Position numbers and translations under genes: made by a program. Positions 43,024-50,665 of a stretch of 64,000 bases of DNA are shown piece after piece (within the stretch, counting starts at the first letter, position 1; each line of letters opens with the position of its first letter). The DNA comes from Corynebacterium hindlerae (GTDB lineage: Bacteria; Actinomycetota; Actinomycetes; Mycobacteriales; Mycobacteriaceae), in NCBI RefSeq assembly GCF_014117265.1, contig NZ_CP059833.1, positions 1,643,069 to 1,707,068 on the forward strand, in the 5' to 3' direction. The notes below the pieces were generated by a model. The model saw only the letters and a list, made by a program, of their open reading frames with translations, did not search any database and had not been told where the DNA came from.

Positions 43024-43623
43024 TTACTTAGCAGCAGCGAAGCGCTGTGCAACCTCATCCCAGTTGAAGACGTTCCAGACAGCCTTGACGTAGTCTGCCT
43101 TGACGTTCTTGTACTGGAGGTAGAAAGCGTGCTCCCACATGTCCAGGAGGAGCAGTGGCTTCAGGTCGATGGAGAGGTTGCCCTGCTGGTCAGTCATCTG
43201 CTCGATAACTAGGCGTTCGCCCAGGCTGTCCCAAGCCAGCACCGCCCAGCCGGAGCCCTGCAGGCCAAGAGCTGCTGCTTCGAAGTGAGCCTGGAACTTC
43301 TCGAAGGAACCGAAGTCGCGGTCGATGGCGTCGGCAAGCTCGCCGGTTGGCTCGCCGCCAGCGTTAGGGCCAAGGTTCTTCCAGAACAGGGAGTGGTTGG
43401 TGTGGCCACCAAGGTTGAAAGCGAGGTCCTTGGACAGGGCGGTGACGACGGCGCCGATGGAACCATCGTTGCGAGCAGCCTCAAGCTTCTCCAAAGCAGC
43501 GTTAGCACCGTTGACGTAGTTCTGGTGGTGCTTGGTGTGGTGCAGCTCCATGATCTCAGCGGAGATGTGTGGCTCGAGAGCGTCGTATGCGTAGTCGAGC
43601 TGAGGAAGTTCGTACTTAGCCAT
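43024..43623 (-). CDS. sodA: Superoxide dismutase, Mn/Fe type
   Basis: A 199-aa Mn/Fe superoxide dismutase. Starts at [21 protein letters not shown] (ATG 43623), with an AAAGGTAAAA ribosome site upstream; the long upstream frame is spurious. Metal ligands: His27 ([13 protein letters not shown] region), His near 75 ([10 protein letters not shown]), and Asp/His in [17 protein letters not shown]. Mn is more likely than Fe for corynebacteria, but the metal cannot be settled here. Neighbour msrA is divergent, an oxidative stress pairing. Confidence 0.95.
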   Translation of the reverse strand: MAKYELPQLDYAYDALEPHISAEIMELHHTKHHQNYVNGANAALEKLEAARNDGSIGAVVTALSKDLAFNLGGHTNHSLFWKNLGPNAGGEPTGELADAIDRDFGSFEKFQAHFEAAALGLQGSGWAVLAWDSLGERLVIEQMTDQQGNLSIDLKPLLLLDMWEHAFYLQYKNVKADYVKAVWNVFNWDEVAQRFAAAK

Positions 43624-43695
43624 GTGTTTTACCTTTCGTCGATTCAAACGTGTGCCACCCATGATAGGCGTGTTTGTGGATTCCGCAACGATATG

Positions 43696-44313
43696 ATGGC
43701 GTATATGGGATTCTTGTTTGCTCCGAAACCTGTCATGGTCACCGCTGAAAACGCCTTGTCTGGCGGTTCGACACCAGTCAACCCCGCCCCAGCGCCCCAC
43801 GCCGTGCTCGGAACTGCCCTGGATATGCCAGGAAATGACATCTTGATCGGTATCGGGTGTTTCTGGGGTGCCGAAAAATTGTTCTGGGAGATGCCCGGTG
43901 TGCTGTCGACATCCGTCGGCTACGCCGGCGGGTTCACCCCCAACCCGACCTACCGCGAAGTCTGCACTGGCCGCACCGGACATGCCGAGGTGGTCCGCGT
44001 GGTCTTCGACTGCCCGCTAGAGGACATCGTGCGCGCCGCCCTGGAAGCTCACGACCCAACGCAGGGATATCGCCAGGGCAATGACGTCGGCACGCAATAC
44101 CGGTCGCTTATCTGCACCCACGAGCCTGAGAAGGTACGCCCGCTTGTCGACGCCTATGGCGCCAAACTCGCTGCCCACGGGTACCCAGCCATCACCACCG
44201 AGGTGACCGACATGCAGCCCTTCTACCTCGCTGAAGAAGAACACCAGCAGTACCTGCATAAAAACCCAGGAGGTTACTGCCCGGTGCATTCGACAGGCAT
44301 CGCGTGCGGCTAG
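43696..44313 (+). CDS. msrA: Peptide methionine sulfoxide reductase MsrA
   Basis: A reductase of about 205 aa that repairs methionine S-sulfoxide. Catalytic motif [11 protein letters not shown] (Cys near residue 54), [27 protein letters not shown], and recycling cysteines near the end in [14 protein letters not shown]. The start is one of several Met codons (43693, 43696, 43705); 43696 was chosen because MAYMGFLF resembles the N-terminus of other corynebacterial MsrA proteins. Divergent from sodA with 70 bp between. Its end is adjacent to the convergent SMR genes. Confidence 0.92.
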   Translation: MAYMGFLFAPKPVMVTAENALSGGSTPVNPAPAPHAVLGTALDMPGNDILIGIGCFWGAEKLFWEMPGVLSTSVGYAGGFTPNPTYREVCTGRTGHAEVVRVVFDCPLEDIVRAALEAHDPTQGYRQGNDVGTQYRSLICTHEPEKVRPLVDAYGAKLAAHGYPAITTEVTDMQPFYLAEEEHQQYLHKNPGGYCPVHSTGIACG

Positions 44314-44615
44314 CCTAGTTCGACGCAGAAAACCCCGAGGGTGATGAGCGCAAGCCCTGCCATCATCTTTCGGCTAATGCGCTCATGGAAGAGGATTGCA
44401 GACAGCAGTGTGGTGGCGAGCAGCCCGAGGGCTGCCCAGAGTCCATAAGCAATGCTGAGGGGCATGCCTGATTTCAGGGTGAGTGCGAGGAAGAGGTAAG
44501 ACACCACATACAGGATCGTTACAGGGAGGAAAATCCAGCGGTTACCGAAAGTCGCGACTCGCAGTAACAATGTGCCACAAACTTCTGAGGCGATAGCGGC
44601 CAGCAAGTAAATCAT
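44310..44615 (-). CDS. SMR-family efflux subunit, second of a pair
   Basis: A 101-aa protein with four membrane helices of the small multidrug resistance family (EmrE/SugE-like), including the conserved Glu of helix 1 (IASEVCGTLLLRVA) and AYGLWAALGLLAT of helix 3. Two adjacent SMR genes with a 4-bp overlap typically form a heterodimer (as in EbrAB). Likely exports cationic drugs or guanidinium-type compounds. Overlaps msrA convergently by 4 bp. Confidence 0.85.
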   Translation of the reverse strand: MIYLLAAIASEVCGTLLLRVATFGNRWIFLPVTILYVVSYLFLALTLKSGMPLSIAYGLWAALGLLATTLLSAILFHERISRKMMAGLALITLGVFCVELG

Positions 44616-44926
44616 GCTTGTACCAGGTAAACGCCGACGACAATGAGAGCTAGCCCGAATGCTGCTAGCGGTGAGATCGGGTCATGGAACAGTGCAGTGG
44701 CGGCGATCGCGGTGAGTGCGACTCCAATCGCGGACCATAAGCCATAAGCGACACCAAGCCCCATGCCGGCTTTGAGGGTGCGGCTGAGAAAGAAGAACGC
44801 GCTGGCATAGCCCACCACCACAATCGGCCACAGAGCCACATGAGTGAGGGCGGGTTCAAGGCACAGTGTTGCGATCACTTCGCAGGCGATCGCGCCACCA
44901 AGATAAGCGTAAGTAAAATTCTGCAT
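44612..44926 (-). CDS. SMR-family efflux subunit, first of a pair
   Basis: A 104-aa four-helix SMR protein with the helix 1 Glu in GGAIACEVIATLCLE and AYGLWSAIGVALTA. It overlaps its partner by 4 bp. Its ATG and first residues (MQNFTYA) lie within repeat C2, so the start context was shaped by this palindrome, whose left half also encodes part of the N-terminus. The upstream FMN reductase stop is inside the same repeat. Confidence 0.85.
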   Translation of the reverse strand: MQNFTYAYLGGAIACEVIATLCLEPALTHVALWPIVVVGYASAFFFLSRTLKAGMGLGVAYGLWSAIGVALTAIAATALFHDPISPLAAFGLALIVVGVYLVQA

Positions 44927-44980
44927 TTCGAGCCGTGGATTCCTTATTTTTCGGGCCGAAATGCAGAATTTTACTTACGC
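44907..44980. repeat. Palindromic repeat family C, copy 2
   Basis: A 74-bp palindrome with arms GCGTAAGTAAAATTCTGCAT and the complement at 44961-44980, plus an extra CGAG/CCGTGG centre. It contains the stop codon of the FMN reductase and the start codon of the first SMR gene on the minus strand. Arms share TAAGTAAAATTC with copy C1. Confidence 0.85.
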
Positions 44981-45487
44981 CTGAAGCTGCTCCACAACCT
45001 GAGCAAGGGTGCCAACTTGGTGTGCGGCAGGGGTGAAGGTGCCATCGACATTCTCGTTGTTCAGATTGACGGAGACCTGCGCACGGGTGGTGCGCATGGA
45101 GAAGTTGCCGAGGACGGTGCGTAGCTGGTCTACAACCCGGATGGCGCCGTCGTAGCCGTAAGAGATAAATCCAGCTGGTTTTCCTGCGAGCTCTACGCCG
45201 AGGGAGTCGATGGCGTTCTTTAAGGCTCCTAGAATGCCACGGTTATATTCGCCAGTGACAAATATGAATGCATCGTATTGCCCCATTGCGTTGCCCCAGG
45301 CCTGCTGTTCGGGGACGTCGTACTTTCCTTGTTGCGCCATCGGTGGGACGGATCCGGTGAATACTGGGAGGTTGAATTCCTTGAGGTCAACCAGTTCAGC
45401 GCCTTCGATGTGTGATAGCGCCCAGTCGGCTACCTGCTTGCCGAAGCGACCTTCGCGCACAGATCCAAGTACGATAGCGATTTTCAT
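44975..45487 (-). CDS. NADPH-dependent FMN reductase family protein
   Basis: A 170-aa flavodoxin-like reductase. FMN-binding features: N-terminal VLGSVREGRFGKQVADW, the typical VTGEYNRGILGALKNAIDSL, and FISYGYDGAIRVVDQLRTVL. Such enzymes reduce quinones, azo dyes or chromate with NADPH; the natural substrate is unknown. Its TAA stop is in repeat C2 and the downstream SMR pair may be co-transcribed. Confidence 0.88.
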   Translation of the reverse strand: MKIAIVLGSVREGRFGKQVADWALSHIEGAELVDLKEFNLPVFTGSVPPMAQQGKYDVPEQQAWGNAMGQYDAFIFVTGEYNRGILGALKNAIDSLGVELAGKPAGFISYGYDGAIRVVDQLRTVLGNFSMRTTRAQVSVNLNNENVDGTFTPAAHQVGTLAQVVEQLQA

Positions 45488-45590
45488 AGCTAGCTCCCAA
45501 AATGTTGACGTTTGAACAATGTAGATATTAGCACTGCGCTTTAGACAAGGTTTCAGGTGCGCTATTTATGTCGTGTTGTCTGGTAATACG

Positions 45591-45640
45591 AAAAAACCGC
45601 AACTGTCCGTGGGAGTACGCACTCTTTGGGGTTGCGGTTT
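45591..45640 (-). terminator. Terminator of the small antitoxin-like gene
   Basis: The stem AAACCGCAAC...GTTGCGGTTT encloses a 30-nt loop; on the minus strand it ends in TTTTTTCG. It lies just downstream of the 55-aa gene at 45655-45822. Confidence 0.7.
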
Positions 45641-45654
45641 GGGGGTTGGTGGGG

Positions 45655-45822
45655 TTACTGGCCCTTGAGCTTGTCCTTTGCTAGCTCCTGAGCGCGGTCT
45701 ACATGCTCTTCGTGCTGGTGGTTGGTCTTGGCGTCGATAGCGTCGCCAGCCTTATCGATAGCCTGATCCACCTTATCTGGGTTGTTAGCTGCAGCTTCTT
45801 TAGCCTTGTCAAAAATTCCCAT
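45655..45822 (-). CDS. Small Rv0909-type antitoxin-like protein, 55 aa
   Basis: A 55-aa protein beginning MGIFDKAKEAAANNPDKVD and ending KDKLKGQ, very hydrophilic and helical. It resembles the Rv0909 family of putative antitoxins, many of which occur alone as stress proteins, and CsbD-like small proteins. ATG 45822 is preceded by AAGGAGAAT, a strong ribosome binding site. No toxin partner is next to it. A terminator follows. Probably a real, well-translated small gene. Confidence 0.75.
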   Translation of the reverse strand: MGIFDKAKEAAANNPDKVDQAIDKAGDAIDAKTNHQHEEHVDRAQELAKDKLKGQ

Positions 45823-46055
45823 GTGTTATTCTCCTTAGATTTATGTTTGGGGATGCCCTCGATGCTAGAGATGTTTGGAGGGAACATGTATTCGATAGGG
45901 AGTGTGTCCTGGCGTTTTGACTGCATTTGAGACCGGATTGTGGCCTAACTGTGATACTTTATAGTCTTTTATTGCAGGTAGGTGCGCAGGATTGTTTGCG
46001 AACATAAGTTCTAATTTGGGTGGGGTGTGTTGGGACAGCATTTTAAAATAGGGCC

Positions 46056-46646
46056 ATGAACGCTGAAATTAACGAAAAAGGACTTGTTACCTGCTCCGAT
46101 GGGCGCATCAGGCCGAGGTGGGCGACAGCATCTGACTTAATGCAGGACTACTACGATTACGAATGGGGTAAGCCACTAACCACAGAGGACGATGCCTTTG
46201 AGCGGCTCGTACTAGAGGGGTTCCAAGCTGGGCTTTCTTGGGAAACCGTGTTGAAAAAGCGAGCGGCTTTTCGGGAAGCATTTGCGAACTTCCATGTTGA
46301 TACCGTTGCTGATTACAACGAAGCCGACATTGAACGACTGCTGAACAACCCAGCCATCATCCGCAATAGAAAAAAGATTTGCGCTGCGATAACCAATGCT
46401 TGTTGTGTACAAGAACTGCGGGATGATGGCGGCTTACTCACATTCCTATCCAGTTTTGCACCCACCGAATGGAACCAACCGGAATCCCTTACTACTGCAC
46501 AAACAACCTCAGCCGAATCCATAGCAATGTCAACTGCGCTTAAAGCTCGAGGTTTCAAGTTTGTTGGTCCCACCACTTGTTTTGCGCTCATGGAGGCCAC
46601 AGGAATGATAAACAACCGCGTAGTTGGCTCGTCCGACCTAAAGTAG
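46056..46646 (+). CDS. tag: DNA-3-methyladenine glycosylase I (Tag)
   Basis: A 196-aa HhH-GPD-like glycosylase that removes 3-methyladenine. Conserved features: DYYDYEWGKPLTTEDDAFERLVLEGFQAGLSWETVLKKRAAFREAF with the catalytic Glu, and GFKFVGPTTCFALMEATGMIN at the C-terminus. The usual zinc cysteines at the N-terminus are reduced to a single CSDGRIRPRWA. First of a set of alkylation-repair genes: it lies 2 kb from atl and 3 kb from ogt. Confidence 0.92.
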   Translation: MNAEINEKGLVTCSDGRIRPRWATASDLMQDYYDYEWGKPLTTEDDAFERLVLEGFQAGLSWETVLKKRAAFREAFANFHVDTVADYNEADIERLLNNPAIIRNRKKICAAITNACCVQELRDDGGLLTFLSSFAPTEWNQPESLTTAQTTSAESIAMSTALKARGFKFVGPTTCFALMEATGMINNRVVGSSDLK

Positions 46647-46651
46647 TGACT

Positions 46652-47353
46652 ATGACAAAGACTGCACTGGTAACTGGAGCGTCAAGTGGCATTGGGGAAG
46701 CGACCGCTGAAGCGCTGGCTAAAGATGGCTGGCAAGTCATCGTTGCTGCTCGTCGTGTTGACCGTCTGAAGAGCATCGCGGATCGCATCGGAGGAACTGC
46801 TGTCGAACTTGATGTCACCGATATCGAATCTGTAACCCGACTGGCTGAGCAGATCGACTCCCTTGACCTACTCGTTAACAACGCAGGTGGTGCGAAAGGC
46901 CTCGATCCTATTGCCGACGCCGACGTCGACGATTGGCGTTGGATGTATGAAACCAACGTGATCGGCACCCTGAACGTCACTCGGGCACTGCTGGACAAAC
47001 TGCTGAAAGCCGAAGGCACCATCATCAACATCGGCTCCATCGCAGCCTTCACCCCATACAAAGGTGGCGCTGGCTACAACGCCGCAAAGTTTGGCGTCCG
47101 TGCAATGACCACAGTGCTGCGCCAAGAAATGGAAGGCCAGCCACTGCGGATCACCGAAATCGATCCTGGCCGCGTAAAAACGGACTTCTCTCTCATCCGC
47201 TTCAAAGGGGACAAAGACAAAGCGGATGCCGTATACGCAGACAAGCTCAACCTCACTGCCGCGGACATCGCGGAAGCTGTCCGCTGGGTAGCCTCGCTAC
47301 CAGCACATATGAACATTGAAAACATGACCATCAAACCAAGGGACCAAGTATGA
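46652..47353 (+). CDS. Short-chain dehydrogenase/reductase, YdfG-like
   Basis: A 233-aa SDR. Cofactor motif [10 protein letters not shown] at 8-17, NNAGG near 80, catalytic Tyr-Lys in [11 protein letters not shown] (about 146), and [11 protein letters not shown]. The YdfG/serine-dehydrogenase-like group reduces 3-hydroxy acids and malonic semialdehyde with NADP. ATG 46652 lies 5 bp after tag, so co-transcription with tag is likely. Overlaps the YbjQ gene by 4 bp. Confidence 0.9.
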   Translation: MTKTALVTGASSGIGEATAEALAKDGWQVIVAARRVDRLKSIADRIGGTAVELDVTDIESVTRLAEQIDSLDLLVNNAGGAKGLDPIADADVDDWRWMYETNVIGTLNVTRALLDKLLKAEGTIINIGSIAAFTPYKGGAGYNAAKFGVRAMTTVLRQEMEGQPLRITEIDPGRVKTDFSLIRFKGDKDKADAVYADKLNLTAADIAEAVRWVASLPAHMNIENMTIKPRDQV

Positions 47354-47670
47354 TCGTCACCACCACCAACTGCGTTGAGGGACGCGAAATCAGCCAATAC
47401 CTCCGTGTCGTCGCTGGAGAAACCATCGTCGGCATCAATGCTTTCAAAGACTTCACCGCAGGATTTCGAAACATCGTTGGCGGTCGCGCAGAATCCTACG
47501 AGGGCGAAGCAGCTGCCGCCCGTGAAAATGCCCTCGCAGAGCTTGTACAACGGGCTCAGGAACTGGGCGCCGATGCAGTTGTAGGGGTGAGCTTGGACTA
47601 TTCCGCCATGGGGCAAGCAAATAACATGCTCATGGTTAGTGCAACTGGTACTGCCGTAAAACTGGCGTAA
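47350..47670 (+). CDS. YbjQ/DUF74 family protein
   Basis: A 106-aa protein of the YbjQ (DUF74) family, an oligomeric fold sometimes described as heavy-metal-binding. Features: [25 protein letters not shown] and [27 protein letters not shown]. Function unproven in general. Starts in the overlap ATGA with the SDR gene and is followed after 11 bp by an S4 domain gene. Confidence 0.85.
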   Translation: MIVTTTNCVEGREISQYLRVVAGETIVGINAFKDFTAGFRNIVGGRAESYEGEAAAARENALAELVQRAQELGADAVVGVSLDYSAMGQANNMLMVSATGTAVKLA

Positions 47671-47681
47671 GCTCCTTCACT

Positions 47682-47963
47682 ATGTACGACGTCGGAATCA
47701 AAGACGAAACCATCAAACTAGGCCAGTTCATCAAGCTGGCCAACCTCGTAGAAACAGGCGGGGAAGCCAAGGAAGTCATCGCTGCCGGTAACGTCACCGT
47801 CAACGGTGAGGTAGACACCCGCCGCGGCAAAACACTACGACACGGTGATGTTGTGTGCATCGGCTCAAACTGCGCTAAAGTCACCGCTGCCGAAGACGAC
47901 GACTACTTCGATGAAGCCACAGCCAACGATGACTTTGACTACGAAAAGTGGAGGAACATGTAG
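47682..47963 (+). CDS. S4-domain RNA-binding protein, YaaA/RlbA-like
   Basis: A 93-aa protein with one S4 RNA-binding domain: IKLGQFIKLANLVETGGEAKEVIAAGNVTVNGEVDTRRGKTLRHGDVV, as in small YlmH/RlbA-like proteins. The acidic tail DDDYFDEATANDDFDYEKW is unusual. It may act in ribosome assembly. Located in a run of short coupled genes. Confidence 0.85.
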   Translation: MYDVGIKDETIKLGQFIKLANLVETGGEAKEVIAAGNVTVNGEVDTRRGKTLRHGDVVCIGSNCAKVTAAEDDDYFDEATANDDFDYEKWRNM

Positions 47964-47965
47964 CC

Positions 47966-48778
47966 ATGCCCGCATTCGAAGCACGCCACGGAATGCCGAT
48001 CTGGGTAGAACTGTCTACCTCCGACATCCGCAAAACTTCCCGCTTCTACAGCGAAATCTTGGGCTGGGACACAAGTGACGATGCCGACTATCGCATTGCC
48101 CGCTCCCAAAACCTCCCCGTAGCAGGCTTTGTCGCCCAGGCCGAAGCCAGCACCCCAGACGCCTGGATCACCTACTTCTACACCGAAAACCTCGACAACA
48201 CAGTACTGCGGGTCGCTGAACTCGGTGGCCGAGTACTCGTCGAACCAACCGAAGTAACACGTGGCACAATCGCGATCTGTGTCGATACAGCAGGCGCCCT
48301 GTTCGGGCTCATGCACACCGACGAGATCTTCGTTGCCGGGGGCGAACCAGGAACCTGCGCTTGGTACGAACTCACCGCGACAGCTAAATACGAGCGTGCC
48401 GTCGAATTTTACGAAGAGCTCTTCGGCTGGATGACTAACTCCTTGGGCAACGATAACGGCGACTTTAAGTACACCACCGTGCTGGAAGATGGGGCGCCGT
48501 TCGCGGGAATCTGGGATGCCGAAGGCCAATTCCCACCACAGGTTCCAAGTTTCTGGCAAACCTACCTTGGCGTGCTCAACGTGGATGAAGCAGCAAGCAA
48601 AGTCGCGGAACTCGGCGGCACCATCGTCCGGGAACCATGGGACTCCGACTTCGGTCGCATGGCACTGATCGCTGACTCTACTGGCGCCACCTTCACGCTT
48701 GCCCAGGTACCCGAGCCCATCGAGGAAGGACGCGAAGAAGACCCGCTCCAGGGGATCGACCTCAGCCAATTCCAGTGA
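47966..48778 (+). CDS. Tandem VOC-domain (glyoxalase-like) protein
   Basis: A 270-aa protein with two vicinal-oxygen-chelate domains: residues 8-125 (MPIWVELSTSDIRKTSRFYSEILGW) and 135-250 (CAWYELTATAKYERAVEFYEELFGW). Such tandem forms are related to CFP32/hydroxylase-like proteins of mycobacteria. Metal residues are only partly visible, so catalysis is uncertain. ATG 47966 was chosen. It overlaps the ATL gene by 4 bp. Confidence 0.85.
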   Translation: MPAFEARHGMPIWVELSTSDIRKTSRFYSEILGWDTSDDADYRIARSQNLPVAGFVAQAEASTPDAWITYFYTENLDNTVLRVAELGGRVLVEPTEVTRGTIAICVDTAGALFGLMHTDEIFVAGGEPGTCAWYELTATAKYERAVEFYEELFGWMTNSLGNDNGDFKYTTVLEDGAPFAGIWDAEGQFPPQVPSFWQTYLGVLNVDEAASKVAELGGTIVREPWDSDFGRMALIADSTGATFTLAQVPEPIEEGREEDPLQGIDLSQFQ

Positions 48779-49029
48779 TCGAGCAGGTACTCGATTTTGT
48801 AGATCGAATCCCCGCGGGTCAAGTCGCCACCTACGGGGAAATCGGACATGCCGTTGGATGTAGCGCTCGTCAGGTAGGAAGAATCATGCGAGACCACGGC
48901 CACCAGACCAACTGGTGGCGCGTCGTCCGCGCCGATGGCACCAGCACTGTCGCAGAAAAAGCCCGCCCACACTGGATCACAGACGGGCTGCCACTCACAG
49001 AAAAAGGCGTAGATCTTAGGCGGATCTAG
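48775..49029 (+). CDS. atl: Alkyltransferase-like protein (ATL, MGMT family)
   Basis: An 84-aa MGMT-like protein. The core VDRIPAGQVATYGEIGHAVGCSARQVGRIM matches the DNA-binding part of O6-alkylguanine alkyltransferases, but the catalytic PCHRV motif is replaced by NWWRV, which has no Cys. This marks an alkyltransferase-like protein that binds O6-alkylguanine lesions and flags them for nucleotide excision repair. It starts at GTG 48775 in the overlap with the VOC gene. Confidence 0.88.
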   Translation: MIEQVLDFVDRIPAGQVATYGEIGHAVGCSARQVGRIMRDHGHQTNWWRVVRADGTSTVAEKARPHWITDGLPLTEKGVDLRRI

Positions 49030-49589
49030 TACCCATTCAGAAACTCCGCCACAGCCTTAATTTCATCCCGTGCGGCGGCGGGGGTCTGAATCCAGTCGCC
49101 GTTTGGTCGGGTGAGGAGGTAATTGTCGTAGCCGGCATCTTCCACGAGTGGGCAACCGTCGGCGAGCCCCCAGGCGGTGGGTGCGAAGGATTTAGCCTCT
49201 GCCACCTGGTTTGTTACCAAGATGGTGGTGCCGGACAGCTGTGCGGCGGCTGCGACGAGCGGGTACCAGTAGTTGTCGGTGGCGGGGCCGTCTGGGCGTC
49301 CCCACGACGCAACGGCGGTGCGCCCAGTGGGGTGAGACGGGGTGAATAGCACGCCGAGCCCGTGTTCCGACAACCGAATTCCTTCGGAGTACAGCACGCC
49401 GGGCATCTCGTGATCCGCTGCGGCGCCGAGCTGCATCATTGCGGCGTGGGTGAGGCGATCGGGGAGGCGGGCCAGCCAATCCTCCTGGTCCGACAGTGGG
49501 TAGTGTTCCTCGAAATACCAGGTGATTTCCGCGAGCTGTTCTTCGGGAGTGAGTTCGCGGTCTTGACCACCGACAACAAAATCGTCCAT
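49026..49589 (-). CDS. Hypothetical protein, 187 aa
   Basis: An uncharacterised soluble protein between atl and ogt, on the opposite strand. It is rich in Trp and acidic residues, with no signal peptide or membrane helix. The central AVASWGRPDGPATDNYWYPLVAAAAQLSGTTILVTNQ suggests an alpha/beta fold but I do not recognise a family. Its end overlaps the atl end by 4 bp. No function inferred. Confidence 0.6.
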   Translation of the reverse strand: MDDFVVGGQDRELTPEEQLAEITWYFEEHYPLSDQEDWLARLPDRLTHAAMMQLGAAADHEMPGVLYSEGIRLSEHGLGVLFTPSHPTGRTAVASWGRPDGPATDNYWYPLVAAAAQLSGTTILVTNQVAEAKSFAPTAWGLADGCPLVEDAGYDNYLLTRPNGDWIQTPAAARDEIKAVAEFLNGY

Positions 49590-49601
49590 AAAGTGGAGTA
49601 T

Positions 49602-50051
49602 ATGTTGTGCTTCGATACGACCCTCGGGCCCCTCACCGTGGTTTCCTCAGCAACAGGCATTAAGCAGGTGCTTTTCGACGCCCACAGCAGCGAAAACCCT
49701 ACCCCCTTCGAACAACAAGCTAGGGCCGAAATCGTGGAATACCTCGCTGGTGAGCGGAAGATCTTTGAGGTGCCCTTGGATCGAGCTACGCCGAAAACCT
49801 TTGGAGACGAGGTGCGGCGGCAGTTGTCGTCGATAAGCTATGGCCAAACAAAAACCTACGGTGAGCTGGCGAAACAGCTGGGCAAGCCACATGCGGCTCG
49901 TGCGGTGGGGACGGCTTGTGCCCGGAATCCGCTGCCAATCCTGGTGCCATGCCATCGCGTGGTGGGGGCACATGGGTTGGGTGGTTACCTGGGCGGACTG
50001 GAGACGAAACAATACCTCCTTGAGCTGGAGCGCATACACTGGCGGTCATGA
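49602..50051 (+). CDS. ogt: O6-methylguanine-DNA methyltransferase (Ogt)
   Basis: A 149-aa suicide repair enzyme that removes methyl groups from O6-methylguanine. The active site PCHRVVGAHGLGGYLGGLETKQYLLELE contains the acceptor Cys. The N-terminal domain is short. ATG 49602 was chosen because GTGGAG precedes it and the upstream frame is part of another gene. With tag, atl and mpg it provides a broad alkylation-damage response in this region. Overlaps the next gene by 4 bp. Confidence 0.92.
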   Translation: MLCFDTTLGPLTVVSSATGIKQVLFDAHSSENPTPFEQQARAEIVEYLAGERKIFEVPLDRATPKTFGDEVRRQLSSISYGQTKTYGELAKQLGKPHAARAVGTACARNPLPILVPCHRVVGAHGLGGYLGGLETKQYLLELERIHWRS

Positions 50052-50665
50052 GTGGTGTAGCAGAAATTCTCGCAGCAGAACTGACCCCCAGTAAAGAAGA
50101 AGTTCTTCGTGCCTGGTGGCCAAACTTTCAAGAAAAAGGCGCTTTTCGCCTGGTAGATCCAGCGGGTGAGGTGGGGATCGACTTCGTTATCGGCACCGAC
50201 GAGGCGGATCGCTACCTGCAGCTTCCCGTCACCTACCGCAGCGCGGAGCTCGACGGTGGCTCGGTGGGGCAGCTGGAACACAGCGTGTTAGGTACCCGCT
50301 ACCTCACGAAGGCCACGTATGACCCTGTTGCCGTCGGGGAAATCGTGCGAGTCATCTTGGCAGGTGACAATGAAGCGCAGCGTAGCGACGCCAAACCCCA
50401 GATCCTTAAGATAAAGGGAAGCGGGCAGACTCCCTCCACGGAGGTCACCGAAGTGGTCATCGAAGACGCCTCTGAAGAACGCGTCTTTGCTAATGCCAAA
50501 ATCAACGGCGTCGGTCGGTCCTTTGAGCTGCGCTTGCCACGCCGCCTGTTGCCTGTCAAGTATCTGCGTGCCTCCCGGGTGCCATCGCCCCGCAATATCA
50601 CTGGTGTGTTCTCGGATTCGGAAGAACCATTGGTGATTGCGGAGCTCATCTGGCGAGACCTTTAA
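50048..50665 (+). CDS. Maltokinase N-terminal cap-like protein (CG0192-related)
   Basis: A 205-aa protein resembling the N-terminal cap domain of mycobacterial maltokinase and the CG0192-like family, seen in VDPAGEVGIDFVIGTDEADRYLQLPVTYRS and LEHSVLGTRYLTKATYDPVAVGEIVRVIL. The kinase domain is absent. The real role is unknown. Coupled to ogt by a 4-bp overlap but functionally unrelated by sequence. Confidence 0.75.
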   Translation: MSGVAEILAAELTPSKEEVLRAWWPNFQEKGAFRLVDPAGEVGIDFVIGTDEADRYLQLPVTYRSAELDGGSVGQLEHSVLGTRYLTKATYDPVAVGEIVRVILAGDNEAQRSDAKPQILKIKGSGQTPSTEVTEVVIEDASEERVFANAKINGVGRSFELRLPRRLLPVKYLRASRVPSPRNITGVFSDSEEPLVIAELIWRDL

